From the NCBI RefSeq assembly GCF_900099925.1, contig NZ_FNDE01000010.1:23979-87978 (forward strand): a DNA stretch of 64,000 bases, in the 5' to 3' direction. Source of the DNA: Aneurinibacillus thermoaerophilus. Lineage in GTDB: Bacteria > Bacillota > Bacilli > Aneurinibacillales > Aneurinibacillaceae. This document shows, piece after piece, positions 50,962 through 61,168 of this stretch (positions are counted from its first letter, which is position 1; each line of letters begins with the position of its first letter). Under the pieces are notes generated by a model. The model saw nothing but the letters and a program-made list of their open reading frames with translations. It searched no databases and was not told where the DNA came from. The translations under genes and the position numbers were made by a program.

Positions 50962-52791
50962 TTATATTTTTTTTAATTTTCTATACAAAGTATTGCGTCC
51001 AATACCAAGAATACGTGCAGTTTGCGAAATATTGCCGCCCGTTTTTTGTAGAGTCTCCATAATTGCATGATTTTCCAATTGCTTGAGTGAACTGACGTGT
51101 TTGTTTACATGAGGTGTATAGTCAGAAAGAATATAGGATGGAAAATGGACGAGATCAATCATTGAGCTGTCTGCTAAAAAAGCAGCTTCACGTAGTGCGC
51201 CAGTAAGTTGGCGGATATTTCCCGGCCATGCATAGTTCTCGATTAAGCGCTCTGCTGCAGGAGAAAGGGAAAGAGTTTCCTTTTGCAGTTCTTCTTGAAT
51301 ATTTCGTAGTAGAAAACGAGCAATTTCTAGACGGTCGGATCGTTTACGAAGTGGTGGCAACGTAATATGTATCCCCTGCAGACGATAAAATAAATCGGCT
51401 CGAAAACTGCCATCCTGTACCTTTTTCCATAAATCCGTGTGTGTTGCGGCGATAATTCGTACATCAACCCGAATTGGTTTTGTACCACCGACCCGGGTGA
51501 TAGTGAAATCCTGAAGGACTCGTAGTAGTGCTACCTGCATTTCCGGTGGCATTTCCGCAATTTCATCCAGAAACAGTGTTCCACCGTGGGCTAACTCAAA
51601 TTTTCCGGGATGGCCAGACTGTTTGGCTCCTGTAAAAGCTCCCGCTTCATATCCGAACAATTCGCTTTCCAGGAGACTTTTTGTAACCGCACCGCAGTTA
51701 ATCGCGACAAATGGTTTTCCTGACCGAAGACTTGCCTGATGAATCGCCTGACTAACCATATCCTTTCCGGTACCGCTTTCACCGGTAATCAGAATTGTAT
51801 AATCGGTTGCAGCCGCCTTTTTTGCGAGGTGAATCGCGGTCTGAAAGCTTCTGTCATTACCATATAGATTAGCAAATGTGCAGGGAGTTCTGAGTGATGT
51901 CGCCTGTTTTGAATTTCGCTTTTCAAGCGGTGCGTTAAAATGGGGACGCATATCAATCAATACTGAGGCCATCCATCTGCTTTGCTCCTTTGTTTTATCC
52001 TGAAGAGCAAAGATATCGTTTGAACAAATTTTACCATGTCTTTGCAGCAACCGTTGAACATCTGAAATGAGTTCAGAAAGATGAACATTTCCAATTGTTG
52101 ACTTATCAAGTTGTAGCATCTCCCGTGCTTCCCGATTGGTGCCGGTTAAAACCCCGTCATGATTTACTGCAAGCAATGCCTGTTGGTTTTGTTTGTGTTC
52201 AGGGTAAAGAGAAATGAGTATTTGTTTATCAGAGCGATGAATGAGAATTCGATCTTCAATTTCTCTCGCAATGACATCCACCATTCCAAGGATGTGAGGG
52301 TGGTATTTCTCATGGTAACCGCTAACATTAAGCACAGCAAGCAGGCGGCCATGAGGATCAAAAATTGGTGAAGCCGCGCAGTATAGGATATGGTTTTCTT
52401 CTAGATAATGCTCCCTTCCTACTACAGCTAGCGGCTTTTGCTCAACAATTACTGTCCCTGCAGAATTGGTGCCCCGTACCTGCTCGGACCAGCAAGCGCC
52501 CTCTACTACATGAATTTTTTTTGTCTCGTTCAAAAACACCGGATCTCCCATGCTTTTCAGGATATATCCCGCTGTATCACAGATTACTACAACAGAGCCA
52601 GAAGATTTCAACCAATTAGCTAAACGTTCGAGCGTCGGTTTTATCTCCCGAAGAAATGCTTCTTTCTGTTCCCTGTACTGTTTAAATTCAGAGGCTCCAA
52701 GGATTGCATCCCTGGCCACCGCTGGATCTACGTTGTACATTCGGCTTCGTTCCCATGACTTTTTTAACCATGTATTAATGGGTTCCGGCAT
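50962..52791 (-). CDS. Sigma-54-dependent activator (AcoR-like: GAF, PAS-like, AAA+, Fis HTH)
   Basis: This ~609-residue enhancer-binding protein has an N-terminal GAF sensor ([35 protein letters not shown]), a PAS-like linker, an AAA+ domain (~310-545) with Walker [10 protein letters not shown], the sigma-54-contacting loop [10 protein letters not shown] and Walker [11 protein letters not shown], and a Fis-type HTH at the end ([20 protein letters not shown]). It resembles AcoR, activator of acetoin/aldehyde genes. ATG 52791 follows GAGG by 8 bases; GTG 52800 lies inside the SD. It is divergent from the aldehyde dehydrogenase gene, its likely target. Confidence 0.92.
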   Translation of the reverse strand: MPEPINTWLKKSWERSRMYNVDPAVARDAILGASEFKQYREQKEAFLREIKPTLERLANWLKSSGSVVVICDTAGYILKSMGDPVFLNETKKIHVVEGACWSEQVRGTNSAGTVIVEQKPLAVVGREHYLEENHILYCAASPIFDPHGRLLAVLNVSGYHEKYHPHILGMVDVIAREIEDRILIHRSDKQILISLYPEHKQNQQALLAVNHDGVLTGTNREAREMLQLDKSTIGNVHLSELISDVQRLLQRHGKICSNDIFALQDKTKEQSRWMASVLIDMRPHFNAPLEKRNSKQATSLRTPCTFANLYGNDRSFQTAIHLAKKAAATDYTILITGESGTGKDMVSQAIHQASLRSGKPFVAINCGAVTKSLLESELFGYEAGAFTGAKQSGHPGKFELAHGGTLFLDEIAEMPPEMQVALLRVLQDFTITRVGGTKPIRVDVRIIAATHTDLWKKVQDGSFRADLFYRLQGIHITLPPLRKRSDRLEIARFLLRNIQEELQKETLSLSPAAERLIENYAWPGNIRQLTGALREAAFLADSSMIDLVHFPSYILSDYTPHVNKHVSSLKQLENHAIMETLQKTGGNISQTARILGIGRNTLYRKLKKI

Positions 52792-52995
52792 TTCTCTCAC
52801 CTCTTAATTTAAAATAAGCATCTCATTTAAAAAGATTTTATCATAATATTCCGTATTTTTGGGTGATTCAAGTCCGAATGTATGTGTGAATTATCCCTTA
52901 ATGAAACGTGGTGTTAGGAAATTTCTGTTTTACGCAATGATACGAACTCAATGTTTCGATAGATTAGAAGGGTATCCTGTTCCATAATGACACAA

Positions 52996-53014
52996 TTGTT
53001 CCGTTATGGAACAA
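52996..53014. promoter_or_regulatory. Putative upstream activator site for the sigma-54 activator
   Basis: TTGTTCC and GGAACAA form a perfect 7-bp inverted repeat around GTTAT. A related half (TGTTCCATAATG) lies just upstream at ~52978-52990. The distance to the -24 box is ~45-80 bases, within the usual UAS range. Confidence 0.55.
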
Positions 53015-53040
53015 TACGATGCCTTTAGGATTCCTTGAAA

Positions 53041-53054
53041 AGAAAACGTTTTCT
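53041..53054. promoter_or_regulatory. Putative CcpA cre site
   Basis: AGAAAACGTTTTCT matches the cre consensus TGWAANCGNTNWCA at 12 of 14 positions and directly abuts the -24 element, so CcpA binding could block the sigma-54 promoter during sugar excess. Confidence 0.5.
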
Positions 53055-53055
53055 C

Positions 53056-53072
53056 TTGGCATGGAAAATGCA
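53056..53072 (+). promoter_or_regulatory. Sigma-54 (-24/-12) promoter
   Basis: TTGGCATGGAAAATGCA has TGGCA at -24 and TGC at -12 with proper spacing, close to the consensus TGGCAC-N5-TTGC. It precedes the aldehyde dehydrogenase gene by ~60 bases and fits the divergent enhancer-binding protein. Confidence 0.8.
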
Positions 53073-53133
53073 TAAAAGCGTATAACAGAATCATCAAAAA
53101 ATTATATAAATTTATATGTTAGGAGGAATGCAG

Positions 53134-54636
53134 ATGGAGAAAATAGCTACAGTCTCCATTGACCCACGTGTAGAGGATTTTCTGAAGGGTGAGCCGAAGA
53201 AATTATTTATTGGAGGGGAATTTGTCGAATCACTTTCTGGTAGAACGTTTAACACGATCAATCCAGCTACAGGCGAAAGAATCGCTTCTGTATATGAAGC
53301 GGATAAGGAGGATGTGAACCGGGCGGTAGAAGCTGCAGAACGTGCGTTTAAAGGTTCTTGGTCAAAAGTTACACCAAGCGAGAGGGGAAGAATGCTTTGG
53401 AAGCTCGCTGATTTAATAGAGGAGCATGCGGAAGCATTGGCCCAGCTCGAAACACTTGATAACGGCAAGCCGATTCGCGAGGCACGTGCCGTGGATATTC
53501 CGCTTTCTATCGATCATTTTCGTTACTATGCTGGTTGGGCAACAAAGATAGCTGGAGAGGTAATTGATAATTCAGTAGGCAGAAACATGTTTACGTACAC
53601 GCGCCGTGAACCGGTTGGCGTGGTTGGCCAAATTATCCCATGGAACTTTCCGCTGCTAATGGCTACATGGAAGCTGGGCGCCGCCCTGGCAACAGGAAAT
53701 GTAGTGATTTTGAAAAGTGCTGAACAAACACCGCTTTCTGCGATTTATTTGGCGAAATTGATTCAGGAAGCCGGCTTCCCGGAGGGAGTCGTTAATATTA
53801 TTACAGGCTACGGACCAACGGCTGGAGCAGCGATTGTTCAACACCCGCGTATCCGTAAAGTTGCGTTTACGGGATCAACAGAGGTCGGGAAGCTAATTAT
53901 GCAACAGGCGGCAGGTAACTTGAAGCGTGTATCGCTTGAACTCGGCGGGAAATCACCGAATATTATTTTCCCGGATGCTGACTTTTCCAAAGCAATCCCC
54001 GGGGCCTTAATGGGAATTTTCTTTAACCAGGGGCAAGTATGCTGCGCAGGTTCACGGCTATTTGTGCACAAAAAAGTGTTTGATAATGTGTTGTCCGATA
54101 TGACAAGCTATGCATCCAAACTTAAGCAGGGAGCCGGCATGGATGAATCGACTCAAATTGGTCCGCTGGTATCAGAAGAGCAGTTTTCGCGGGTATCTAA
54201 TTATTTGCGGAAAGGGATCGAAGAAGGGGCTAATCCGCTCACCGGAGGACAGCCGCTGGAAGGAGCCGGATATTTTATACCGCCAACCATTTTTGCCGAT
54301 GTTCAAGATCATATGACAATTGCTAAAGAGGAAATTTTTGGGCCGGTTGTCGCTGCCATGCCGTTTGATGATGAAGAGCAAATTGCTGACGTAATCCGGC
54401 GTGCGAACAATAGTGAGTATGGGCTCGCTGCGGGCGTATGGACGACGGATGTACGAAAAGCGCACAAGGTTGCTCATGCGCTGGAAGCAGGAACCGTTTG
54501 GGTAAACTGCTACAATGCGCTCGATGCGGCCGTGCCATTTGGCGGCTATAAACAGTCCGGCTTTGGTCGTGAAATGGGGTCTTACGCGCTTGAATTATAT
54601 ACACAAGTGAAGTCTATCTGGATGAATCTTGATTAA
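53134..54636 (+). CDS. NAD-dependent aldehyde dehydrogenase (AcoD/ALDH-like)
   Basis: The 500-residue ALDH shows INPATGERIASVYEADKEDVN, PWNFPLLMATWKLGAALATGN, NAD-loop FTGSTEVGKLI, the general base Glu in LELGGKSPNI, the catalytic Cys in QGQVCCAGSR and FGGYKQSGFGRE. It oxidises acetaldehyde or related aldehydes to acids. ATG 53134 lies 8 bases after AGGAGGA; the open frame from 53116 places the SD inside the gene. Promoter elements upstream (sigma-54, UAS, cre) and the divergent AcoR-like activator indicate induction by an aldehyde/alcohol signal and catabolite repression. Confidence 0.93.
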   Translation: MEKIATVSIDPRVEDFLKGEPKKLFIGGEFVESLSGRTFNTINPATGERIASVYEADKEDVNRAVEAAERAFKGSWSKVTPSERGRMLWKLADLIEEHAEALAQLETLDNGKPIREARAVDIPLSIDHFRYYAGWATKIAGEVIDNSVGRNMFTYTRREPVGVVGQIIPWNFPLLMATWKLGAALATGNVVILKSAEQTPLSAIYLAKLIQEAGFPEGVVNIITGYGPTAGAAIVQHPRIRKVAFTGSTEVGKLIMQQAAGNLKRVSLELGGKSPNIIFPDADFSKAIPGALMGIFFNQGQVCCAGSRLFVHKKVFDNVLSDMTSYASKLKQGAGMDESTQIGPLVSEEQFSRVSNYLRKGIEEGANPLTGGQPLEGAGYFIPPTIFADVQDHMTIAKEEIFGPVVAAMPFDDEEQIADVIRRANNSEYGLAAGVWTTDVRKAHKVAHALEAGTVWVNCYNALDAAVPFGGYKQSGFGREMGSYALELYTQVKSIWMNLD

Positions 54637-54679
54637 ACATGCTTCATTTATTCTTGAGGATTTAATGTAATTATACGAT

Positions 54680-54846
54680 TTAATAAATAGAGGAAACCAT
54701 CCTCTGCCCATTTTTACTGTTTAAAGTATCAGGCTGTTCCACCTGCAGGAAGTTCGTTAGCTCTTCCCGCATAATGAGTGCAAGCTTTTCTTTCATAAAA
54801 TTTCGAAATAGGGATTTCAACTGATTTGATAAATCGGAATGAGGGA
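54680..54846 (-). pseudogene. Remnant of an IS256-type transposase N-terminus
   Basis: Reading leftward, the frame gives HSDLSNQLKSLFRNFMKEKL, then ALIMREELTNFLQVEQPDTL and NSKNGQRMVSSIY, and ends at TAA 54680. The LF...m.EEl..fL..E...NSrNG pattern is the start of IS256-family transposases. The rest of the gene, with the DDE residues, is missing, and no inverted repeats are seen. It forms the left border of the AT-rich accessory block. Confidence 0.55.
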
Positions 54847-54857
54847 TACTAGATATA

Positions 54858-54917
54858 GTAGGGTTACTCTTCTTTTATGGGATCTGGACAATTCCGAGGG
54901 TACCCTACTTTTTTATT
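54858..54917 (+). terminator. Terminator-like hairpin
   Basis: AGTAGGGT pairs with ACCCTACT across a ~36-base loop and is followed by seven T. It may end the ALDH transcript. Confidence 0.55.
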
Positions 54918-54996
54918 GCCTTAAAGACTCTAAACACAAACTTTCCGGTTAATGAAAATAAAATTTTGAAACGGGTTTAGAATCAGCATAACAAGA

Positions 54997-55242
54997 TTAA
55001 GGGTTATACGTTTCGCTTCGTTTCTTATAGTTAAAATCATGTATTATGATGGTAATGACAATGCCAAAGAAAGAAGTCACAAGTATTCCGGCTCCTACAC
55101 TGAAGTAACCTAATTCTATACGAAAACCTAAGGGAATTAAGATAAGACCAATAACAAAAGAAACGATTTGAAACAAATTAAGAAAACAAGAGATAAAAAA
55201 AGGTACGGCACCCATTAATAGCCCCATATTTATTGGAGTCAT
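54997..55242 (-). CDS. Small two-helix membrane protein
   Basis: The 81-residue protein has two or three hydrophobic segments (LLMGAVPFFISCFLNLFQIV, SFVIGLILIPLGF, FSVGAGILVTSFFGIVITII) and a short basic tail (HDFNYKKRSE). ATG 55242 follows GGAGGG by ~7 bases, a clear SD. No family is recognised. It stands alone between the IS256 remnant and the McrBC genes, in AT-rich DNA. Confidence 0.6.
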   Translation of the reverse strand: MTPINMGLLMGAVPFFISCFLNLFQIVSFVIGLILIPLGFRIELGYFSVGAGILVTSFFGIVITIIIHDFNYKKRSETYNP

Positions 55243-55655
55243 AATAAACCCTCCATTTCATATGTATCATTTTGCTCTTATTTTCTAAGTGAGAAATGCC
55301 AAAAATGAATTATCATATTTTATCAGAAAAAGGGTATATTGGTATATTAATGCAAAAATTAAAACAGGTAAGAATTATAAGTTATTCTGGATTCTTATCA
55401 GTAGAGCTAGATCATTTCGTCATTCACTGACTATTCTTCCTGAGGCTCCTATGCAAAATGAAAGGTCAAAACACCAATTTATTCCTTTTTTTAGAACAAA
55501 AAAACGTAGACAGAAAAAAGAAGGGGATGTACTGTCTATTATAAGGGGAGATATAGATGGGTAACTTATGTAAATGAAAAGATCAGTTTTGTTAGATAAA
55601 ATATATAATATAAATAAGACAATAGGCTTATAGTAAAAGTAAAGGAGTTTAAGTA
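55243..55655. other. Intergenic stretch upstream of mcrB, nothing recognised
   Basis: Very AT-rich DNA between the small membrane protein and mcrB. A 91-codon frame crosses it from 55289 but has no SD and no family-like sequence. The end holds the SD AAAGGAG (55641-55647) of mcrB. Confidence 0.4.
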
Positions 55656-57971
55656 ATGGGAAGAATTTTTTTTGGGAAGTTTGGAAAGGATAAGCCGGAG
55701 CAGATAGAAGAGAAGTTCTATGCTGCTGGTCCAGAGGGCAATCCTTGGTATGGAGGGATTAAGCCGGGAGATTATGTTTTTCCGATTTTTAATTCTAAGA
55801 TTAATGTTCTTTGGAAGGTAAAGGGCTATGGTTAGAAGCCAAACAAAATTCATAAGGAAGATAACTGGGTCGTCTTATTTGATGAAGTACATATATTTGA
55901 AGAACCTGTGAGTGTTCAAAAATTTATTAAATATCCATACTTTGAATATGACATTAATTTACTTAATAAAATATCTAAGGCGACTATGGGGTGTGGTTTT
56001 TTCGAGATAAAACTTTCACCCAATGCACCTGATAATCCAACCCGCTATAATTTTCAATATGAAAGAAAAATATTTATTACCTTAGAAAATACTGCAATAG
56101 ATACTAAAGAAAATGATATAAATATTATCATTAACCGTGAAACACAAATTGTAGGTATAAAAATATATCAAAATGGGGCTTGGCATCCTTATTTTCCTCT
56201 TCAAAATTTATACAACGAAAAAAACCCAACAAAATATTCGTTAAATCAGTTATTAAAGTATGCCCAAGAAGATATAGCTCCAAATAAGGAAAAATACATT
56301 AAAAGTGTCCTTTCAGAGCTAGAAGACAAGGGTTATTTTATTGTCGATAATCCTATTCAGCTTTATGACAACATATTAGTTGGGAGAAGAAAAACACCTA
56401 GAACTTCATCCGTAAACGATATTAGTAATCCTAGGGAGGGAGAAGATCTTGAACATGATGATGTAGAAGAACATTTGGAAGAATTAGAGGAGTACAAAAA
56501 ATATGCGGATTTATTAGAATTTAGCCCTAACCTCATTCTCTATGGTCCACCGGGTACAGGTAAAACTTATGCTACAAAAAAGATTATTGAATGTTTTGAG
56601 ACTAAACGAAATGGCAAATACGTGAAGTTTGACACTGTTTTGAAAGAAGAACGTGTTAAATTTGTAACTTTCCATCAATCATATTCATATGAAGAATTTA
56701 TCGAAGGAATTCGTCCTCAACTCAGCAATGAAGATAACACTGATCTTAAATACAAGATAGAAGATGGTATTCTAAAAGAATTTGTAGAGTCTGCATCTAC
56801 TCAATTATTAAAAGCAGACATACACTCAAATGACATTCAGTTAATACGTGATTCTTCAAAGGTATGGAAAGTGTCATTGGGACATCGAAGCAGTGATGAT
56901 GTTTATAATGAATGTAAGACAAAAAAAGTTATTGCTGTTGGTTGGCTCAGCAATCAAGATCTAACAAATTTCTCATATGAAGATATATTTACAAGTTTAA
57001 ATAAAGAAAGATCTTATGATGAACCTGAGCCGCTTCAGGATGCAAGTAGTTTAGATAATCTAGTGAATCAAATGAGCATTGGGGATATTATTCTCGTCTA
57101 TGATGGTCCAACAACTATTCGGGATATAGCAATTGTAAAAGGTGATTATAAATACAATCCCAAAATGATTTATCCTCACACAAGAGAAGTAGCATGGTTG
57201 AAAGAGTTTGAGGAACCAGTAGATATTTTTGAACTTAATGGACGGAAAAAATTAACGTTAAAAACAGTGTATGAACTACCAAGAATATCTATTTCTGATA
57301 TTCTTAAGCTGGTTCACGTAGAGGATAAAGAAAAACAACACGTTTCTTCAAATGATATTAAGCCTTATTATCTAATAATTGATGAAATCAATCGAGGAAA
57401 CATTTCTAAAATATTTGGAGAATTAATTACGCTAATTGAAAAAGATAAACGAAATAATGTAAGTGTTACGTTACCTTATTCTAAAAAGTCTTTCACAATC
57501 CCTGAAAATCTATATATTATTGGTACGATGAATACAGCTGATCGTTCAATAGCGATGTTGGATACAGCATTAAGAAGACGTTTCGCATTTCTTGAAGTTG
57601 AACCTGACCCTACAATTTTTATCAAACCGTATTTAAATATAAGCGCAAGGGTCAATCATTCAATAGAATTAGACAAATTATTAGATGCTCTGAATAAAAA
57701 AATTCAAAAGCATTTAGATAGAGATCATCGAATTGGGCATGCCTATTTTATGGATATCATTACTCTAGAAGATTTATATAAAACATGGTATTATAAAATT
57801 CTTCCTTTGCTTATGGAGTATTTTTATCAAGACTTTGAAACAATCAAAGAAATTATTGGCTCAAAATTTTTAGATGAATATGGGAATATTCATTACCTAA
57901 GTATAAAGCCCAATAATAATCAATATACTGAGTTCGAACAAGCCATTATGGCGATTTACACGGAGAAGTAA
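55656..57971 (+). pseudogene. mcrB: McrB-type AAA+ GTPase of a McrBC restriction system, with in-frame amber codon
   Basis: ATG 55656, with SD AAAGGAG, starts MGRIFFGKFGKDKPEQIEEK and runs 59 codons to TAG 55833-55835. The same frame continues without another stop to 57971. The N-terminal part has PUA/EVE-like features (GGIKPGDYVF). The AAA+ domain has Walker A YGPPGTGKT (~56540), FVTFHQSYSYEEFIEGIRP, Walker B LIIDEINRGN (~57375) and the McrB signature MNTADRSIAMLDTALRRRF (~57525). Between Walker A and B lies an EVE-like insert (~56850-57300: IAVGWLSNQDL, IGDIILVYDG, YKYNPKMIYPHTREVAWL). With McrC it would cut modified DNA. Reinitiation at GTG 55908 would drop the N-terminus. Confidence 0.82.
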
Positions 57972-57973
57972 AG

Positions 57974-59227
57974 ATGAAGCCTTCAGAAATGATTACGGTG
58001 TTTGAAGATAGAACTTGTTATGTTAATCCTACGCCAGAGCAAACTAAAGAGCTTCAGTCTTTTGAACGGATTTGGGGTAGCCAAAATTTTATTGTACGTT
58101 CAGATCATCGAGTATTGTTAAAGAAATATGTTGGCTTTGTGGCATCTAAAAATTTACAAATACAAATTCTTCCTAAAATTTTCCGGGATGGTGAATCAAG
58201 AGAAATAGAGGCAGAGAAGGAGCATTCTATACAATTATTGTTTCGCCTTCTTACTTACTCAAACTATTTAAAGGTAAAAGAAATACCTACCCCAAAGATG
58301 GTTTCAAAATATCAAAATGATATTTTGGAAATTTTTATAGCGATCTTTATTAAAGAATTTCTTAACCAATTCAAGGTAAATGTTCATCGTCAATACGAGC
58401 CAATTGAAGAAAACACACAGTTTATTAAAGGGAAAATCATTTTTCAAAAATCACTGCTAAGAAATCGTGATCTAAATTATTTGCATTATGTAATATATGA
58501 AGAATTTACGGAGGATACTCTACTAAACCAGATTTTTAAAACTACTATTGAAAGACTTTTACGAATAACAAAAATAGCTGAAAATAAGAAAAGGTTAAAA
58601 ACAGGGCTATTGTATCTACAACATGTCCAGACAATAAAATTAAACCAAACAATATTTGATAAGATTCGTTTTAATAGATTAAATCATCAATACCTTCCGC
58701 TATTTAATTTATCAAAATTGTTTTATTATAATGAACAAGCTGGCATGTCTAATGGGGATGAATATACATTTACATTTTTAGTTCCTTTAAATGAATTATT
58801 TGAATATACGGTTTACAAAGCTTTAAAAGGTTTAGAGGAGTATTCAGTTCTCTATCATAAGCCTCAAAAATATCTAGATAAAAAGAATAAAGCATTTATG
58901 TTAAAACCAGATATAACTATTTTTAAAGATGGAAAAGTCGAAACGATTATTGATGTAAAATATAAAAATCCTATTCATGGCATAGACGTAAATGTGTCAC
59001 AAGCAGATATTTATCAAATGCTTTCGTATTCACTAGCATATAATTGCAAAAACATTATCTTAGTTTATCCGATGTTCCGTATTAATAATGGATATATAAA
59101 TCCTCTTGGTAAATATGAGATTGAAACGGAAAATGGGATAGTTAAAATAACAATTATTCATGTTAATATTTGTAGGGATAATTTAGATGGAATTTTAAAT
59201 GATTTAATGGAATATTTAAAAATATGA
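57974..59227 (+). CDS. mcrC: McrC endonuclease subunit
   Basis: This intact 417-residue McrC follows mcrB by 2 bases. Its N-terminal half contacts McrB (YVGFVASKNLQIQILPKIFR, FRLLTYSNYL). The C-terminal PD-(D/E)xK nuclease core lies at ~58900-58965: LKPDITIFKDGK, then IIDVKYKN, giving Asp, Asp and Lys. The Lys-rich and AT-rich composition matches mcrB and differs from the housekeeping genes, a sign of transfer. ATG 57974 follows AAAG bases of the mcrB end, suggesting translational coupling. Confidence 0.88.
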   Translation: MKPSEMITVFEDRTCYVNPTPEQTKELQSFERIWGSQNFIVRSDHRVLLKKYVGFVASKNLQIQILPKIFRDGESREIEAEKEHSIQLLFRLLTYSNYLKVKEIPTPKMVSKYQNDILEIFIAIFIKEFLNQFKVNVHRQYEPIEENTQFIKGKIIFQKSLLRNRDLNYLHYVIYEEFTEDTLLNQIFKTTIERLLRITKIAENKKRLKTGLLYLQHVQTIKLNQTIFDKIRFNRLNHQYLPLFNLSKLFYYNEQAGMSNGDEYTFTFLVPLNELFEYTVYKALKGLEEYSVLYHKPQKYLDKKNKAFMLKPDITIFKDGKVETIIDVKYKNPIHGIDVNVSQADIYQMLSYSLAYNCKNIILVYPMFRINNGYINPLGKYEIETENGIVKITIIHVNICRDNLDGILNDLMEYLKI

Positions 59228-59310
59228 TGATATTGGTTCGAGCTATAAAAAATATAAAGTGAAGACTGAATAGAATTAGTGCTGAAACTAGAACAGTTCC
59301 TTTGAGGTGA

Positions 59311-59457
59311 CAGACCCGCTTTTTGCAAGATTTCTATAAATATCTTATGTAAACCACGTGGGTTCAGTTTTTCGCCGTTTTTATTTAAAAATACCGGTTG
59401 GAAAGGATGGGGCTGATATTCTTCTAAACTTCCCATGGCTTTATGTGCATTAATCAA
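59311..59457 (-). pseudogene. Fragment of a tyrosine integrase
   Basis: Read leftward from 59457 the frame gives QPHPFQPVFLNKNGEKLNPR and GLHKIFIEILQKAGL, the segment of XerC/D-type integrases (LFLNkkGekLspRglhkifkeil.kAGL) just before the HxLRH motif. After that similarity ends and the frame runs into unrelated codons. Neither the core-binding domain nor the catalytic end is left. It lies between mcrC and the palindrome at 59495 and may be a relic of the enzyme that moved this block. Confidence 0.6.
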
Positions 59458-59463
59458 TTCTCT

Positions 59464-59495
59464 AAAACCTTATTTTATAAGGTTTTTTATTTTTA
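59464..59495 (+). terminator. Terminator between integrase remnant and ars cassette
   Basis: AAAACCTTAT pairs with ATAAGGTTTT around three bases, followed by TTATTTTTAT. It could end the mcrBC transcript, though 235 bases beyond mcrC. Confidence 0.6.
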
Positions 59496-59543
59496 TGCAC
59501 TGACTTTTATGTCGTAAAATTTACGACATAAAAGTCAGTGCAT
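59495..59543. repeat. 49-base perfect palindrome, left border of the ars cassette
   Basis: Both arms are 24 bases, from ATGCACTGAC through TTTTATGTCGTAAA, meeting at a single central base; the right arm is the exact complement. The core TTTATGTCRTAAAAT and the ends ATGC...GCAT are shared with the palindrome at 61685. It has no T-run, so it is not a normal terminator. Confidence 0.85.
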
Positions 59544-59709
59544 AACTCCTCATTTGTCGTTACCAAGCAATAATACTCCTTTTATGAAAAATGATCGTAC
59601 CGACAAACCTAACGTATAAAATAGGCATCCAAATGGTAAAAAGGGAATTGCATTTTATATAAGTGAATAATAATATAGTTATAAGATTATATAATTGGAG
59701 GCGAATATA

Positions 59710-60054
59710 TTGGAGCGTTCTCTTGAAGAAATGATTGAGGTATTAAAACTAACTGCAGACAAAACACGGCTTACCATTTTATTACTTTTACAAGAAAAAG
59801 AATTGTGTGTATGTGATTTAGTTGAAATGATTGGTATTTCTCAGCCAGGAATTAGTCAACATTTGCGAAAAATGAAGCAGGCAGGATTAGTACAGGAACG
59901 CAAACAAGGAACATGGATGTATTATCGATTAGATGAATCGGCTCATCCGGTGGTTCAGGCTATTCTGCAGCATGCACCTTCCCTTAAAGAAAAACTGGAA
60001 GTGTATGAAAAACAAAGAAATTCGATGATGTGTGAAAGGGAAAACAACGGCTAA
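59710..60054 (+). CDS. arsR: ArsR/SmtB-family arsenite-responsive repressor
   Basis: The 114-residue winged-helix repressor has the arsenite-binding pair in [13 protein letters not shown] (ELCVCDL motif of ArsR) and the recognition helix [19 protein letters not shown]. Binding of As(III) releases it from the ars operator. TTG 59710 is chosen because GGAGG lies 8 bases before it; the frame begins at 59695, which would place that SD inside. It is the first gene of arsR-acr3-arsC. Its acr3 neighbour starts 11 bases after its stop. Confidence 0.9.
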   Translation: MERSLEEMIEVLKLTADKTRLTILLLLQEKELCVCDLVEMIGISQPGISQHLRKMKQAGLVQERKQGTWMYYRLDESAHPVVQAILQHAPSLKEKLEVYEKQRNSMMCERENNG

Positions 60055-60064
60055 AAGGAAAGTG

Positions 60065-61129
60065 ATGAAAATGATCGAAATTCCCGTTCGTAAACGGATG
60101 TCCTTTTTGGATCGCTATTTAACTCTCTGGATATTCGCAGCCATGATTATTGGGATTGGAATTGGCTATTTTTCTCCAGATTTTGTGCAAGGGTTGAATA
60201 AATATCAAACTGGAACCACATCCATTCCTTTAGCGATTGGACTCATTTTGATGATGTATCCGCCGTTAGCCAAAGTTCGTTATGAAAAAATGGGGCATGT
60301 ATTTCGCAATACAAAGATATTAGGGGTTTCTCTTTTACAAAACTGGGTTATTGGACCCATTCTTATGTTTTTATTGGCCATTCTTTTTCTCCGTGATTAT
60401 CCAGAATATATGGTTGGTTTAATCATGATTGGGCTTGCTCGTTGTATTGCCATGGTGATTGTTTGGAATGACCTTGCGAAAGGAGATCCTGAATATGCCG
60501 CAGGACTTGTTGCATTTAACTCCATATTCCAAGTGTTCTTTTACTCCATTTACGCGTATGTGTTTGTTACGGTTATTCCAGGATGGTTTGGCTTACAAGG
60601 CGTTGTCGTAGATATTACCATCAGCGAAGTTGCAAAAAGTGTCTTTATTTATTTAGGTATTCCTTTCCTTGCTGGTATGCTAACGCGCTTGGTATTGGTG
60701 AAGGCGAAGGGCAGAGAGTGGTATGAAAAAGTATTTATCCCTAAAATTAGCCCCATTACCCTCATCGCGTTGCTCTTTACTATTATTGTTATGTTCTCGT
60801 TAAAAGGGGATGTCATTGTTCGACTGCCACTTGATGTAATACGGGTTTCTATTCCGTTACTCATTTACTTTGTGGTCATGTTTTTTGTATCGTTTTATCT
60901 CAGTAAAAAAGCAGGGGCAAATTATCCGATTGCAACTACTCTAGCCTTTACTGCATCGGGAAATAACTTCGAGTTAGCCATCGCTGTGGCTGTCGGAGTG
61001 TTTGGTATCAATTCTGGTGCTGCTTTTGCAGCTGTCATTGGTCCTCTTGTAGAAGTTCCAGCCCTAATTGCTTTAGTGAATGCTGCATTCTGGCTTCAGA
61101 GAAAATACTTTAAAGAACAAAAAATATAA
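60065..61129 (+). CDS. acr3: ACR3-family arsenite efflux transporter
   Basis: The ~354-residue membrane protein has ten helices. The conserved Cys in [19 protein letters not shown] is essential for As(III) export in ACR3, and [20 protein letters not shown] is the family's late signature. It expels arsenite using the proton gradient. The start ATG 60065 lies 4 bases after AAGGAA; ATG 60071 is the alternative with 10-base spacing. It is placed between arsR and arsC and shares their AT-rich composition. Confidence 0.93.
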   Translation: MKMIEIPVRKRMSFLDRYLTLWIFAAMIIGIGIGYFSPDFVQGLNKYQTGTTSIPLAIGLILMMYPPLAKVRYEKMGHVFRNTKILGVSLLQNWVIGPILMFLLAILFLRDYPEYMVGLIMIGLARCIAMVIVWNDLAKGDPEYAAGLVAFNSIFQVFFYSIYAYVFVTVIPGWFGLQGVVVDITISEVAKSVFIYLGIPFLAGMLTRLVLVKAKGREWYEKVFIPKISPITLIALLFTIIVMFSLKGDVIVRLPLDVIRVSIPLLIYFVVMFFVSFYLSKKAGANYPIATTLAFTASGNNFELAIAVAVGVFGINSGAAFAAVIGPLVEVPALIALVNAAFWLQRKYFKEQKI

Positions 61130-61168
61130 GGAAAGAGGAAATACAATAAATCCTAAGGAGAAATAATC

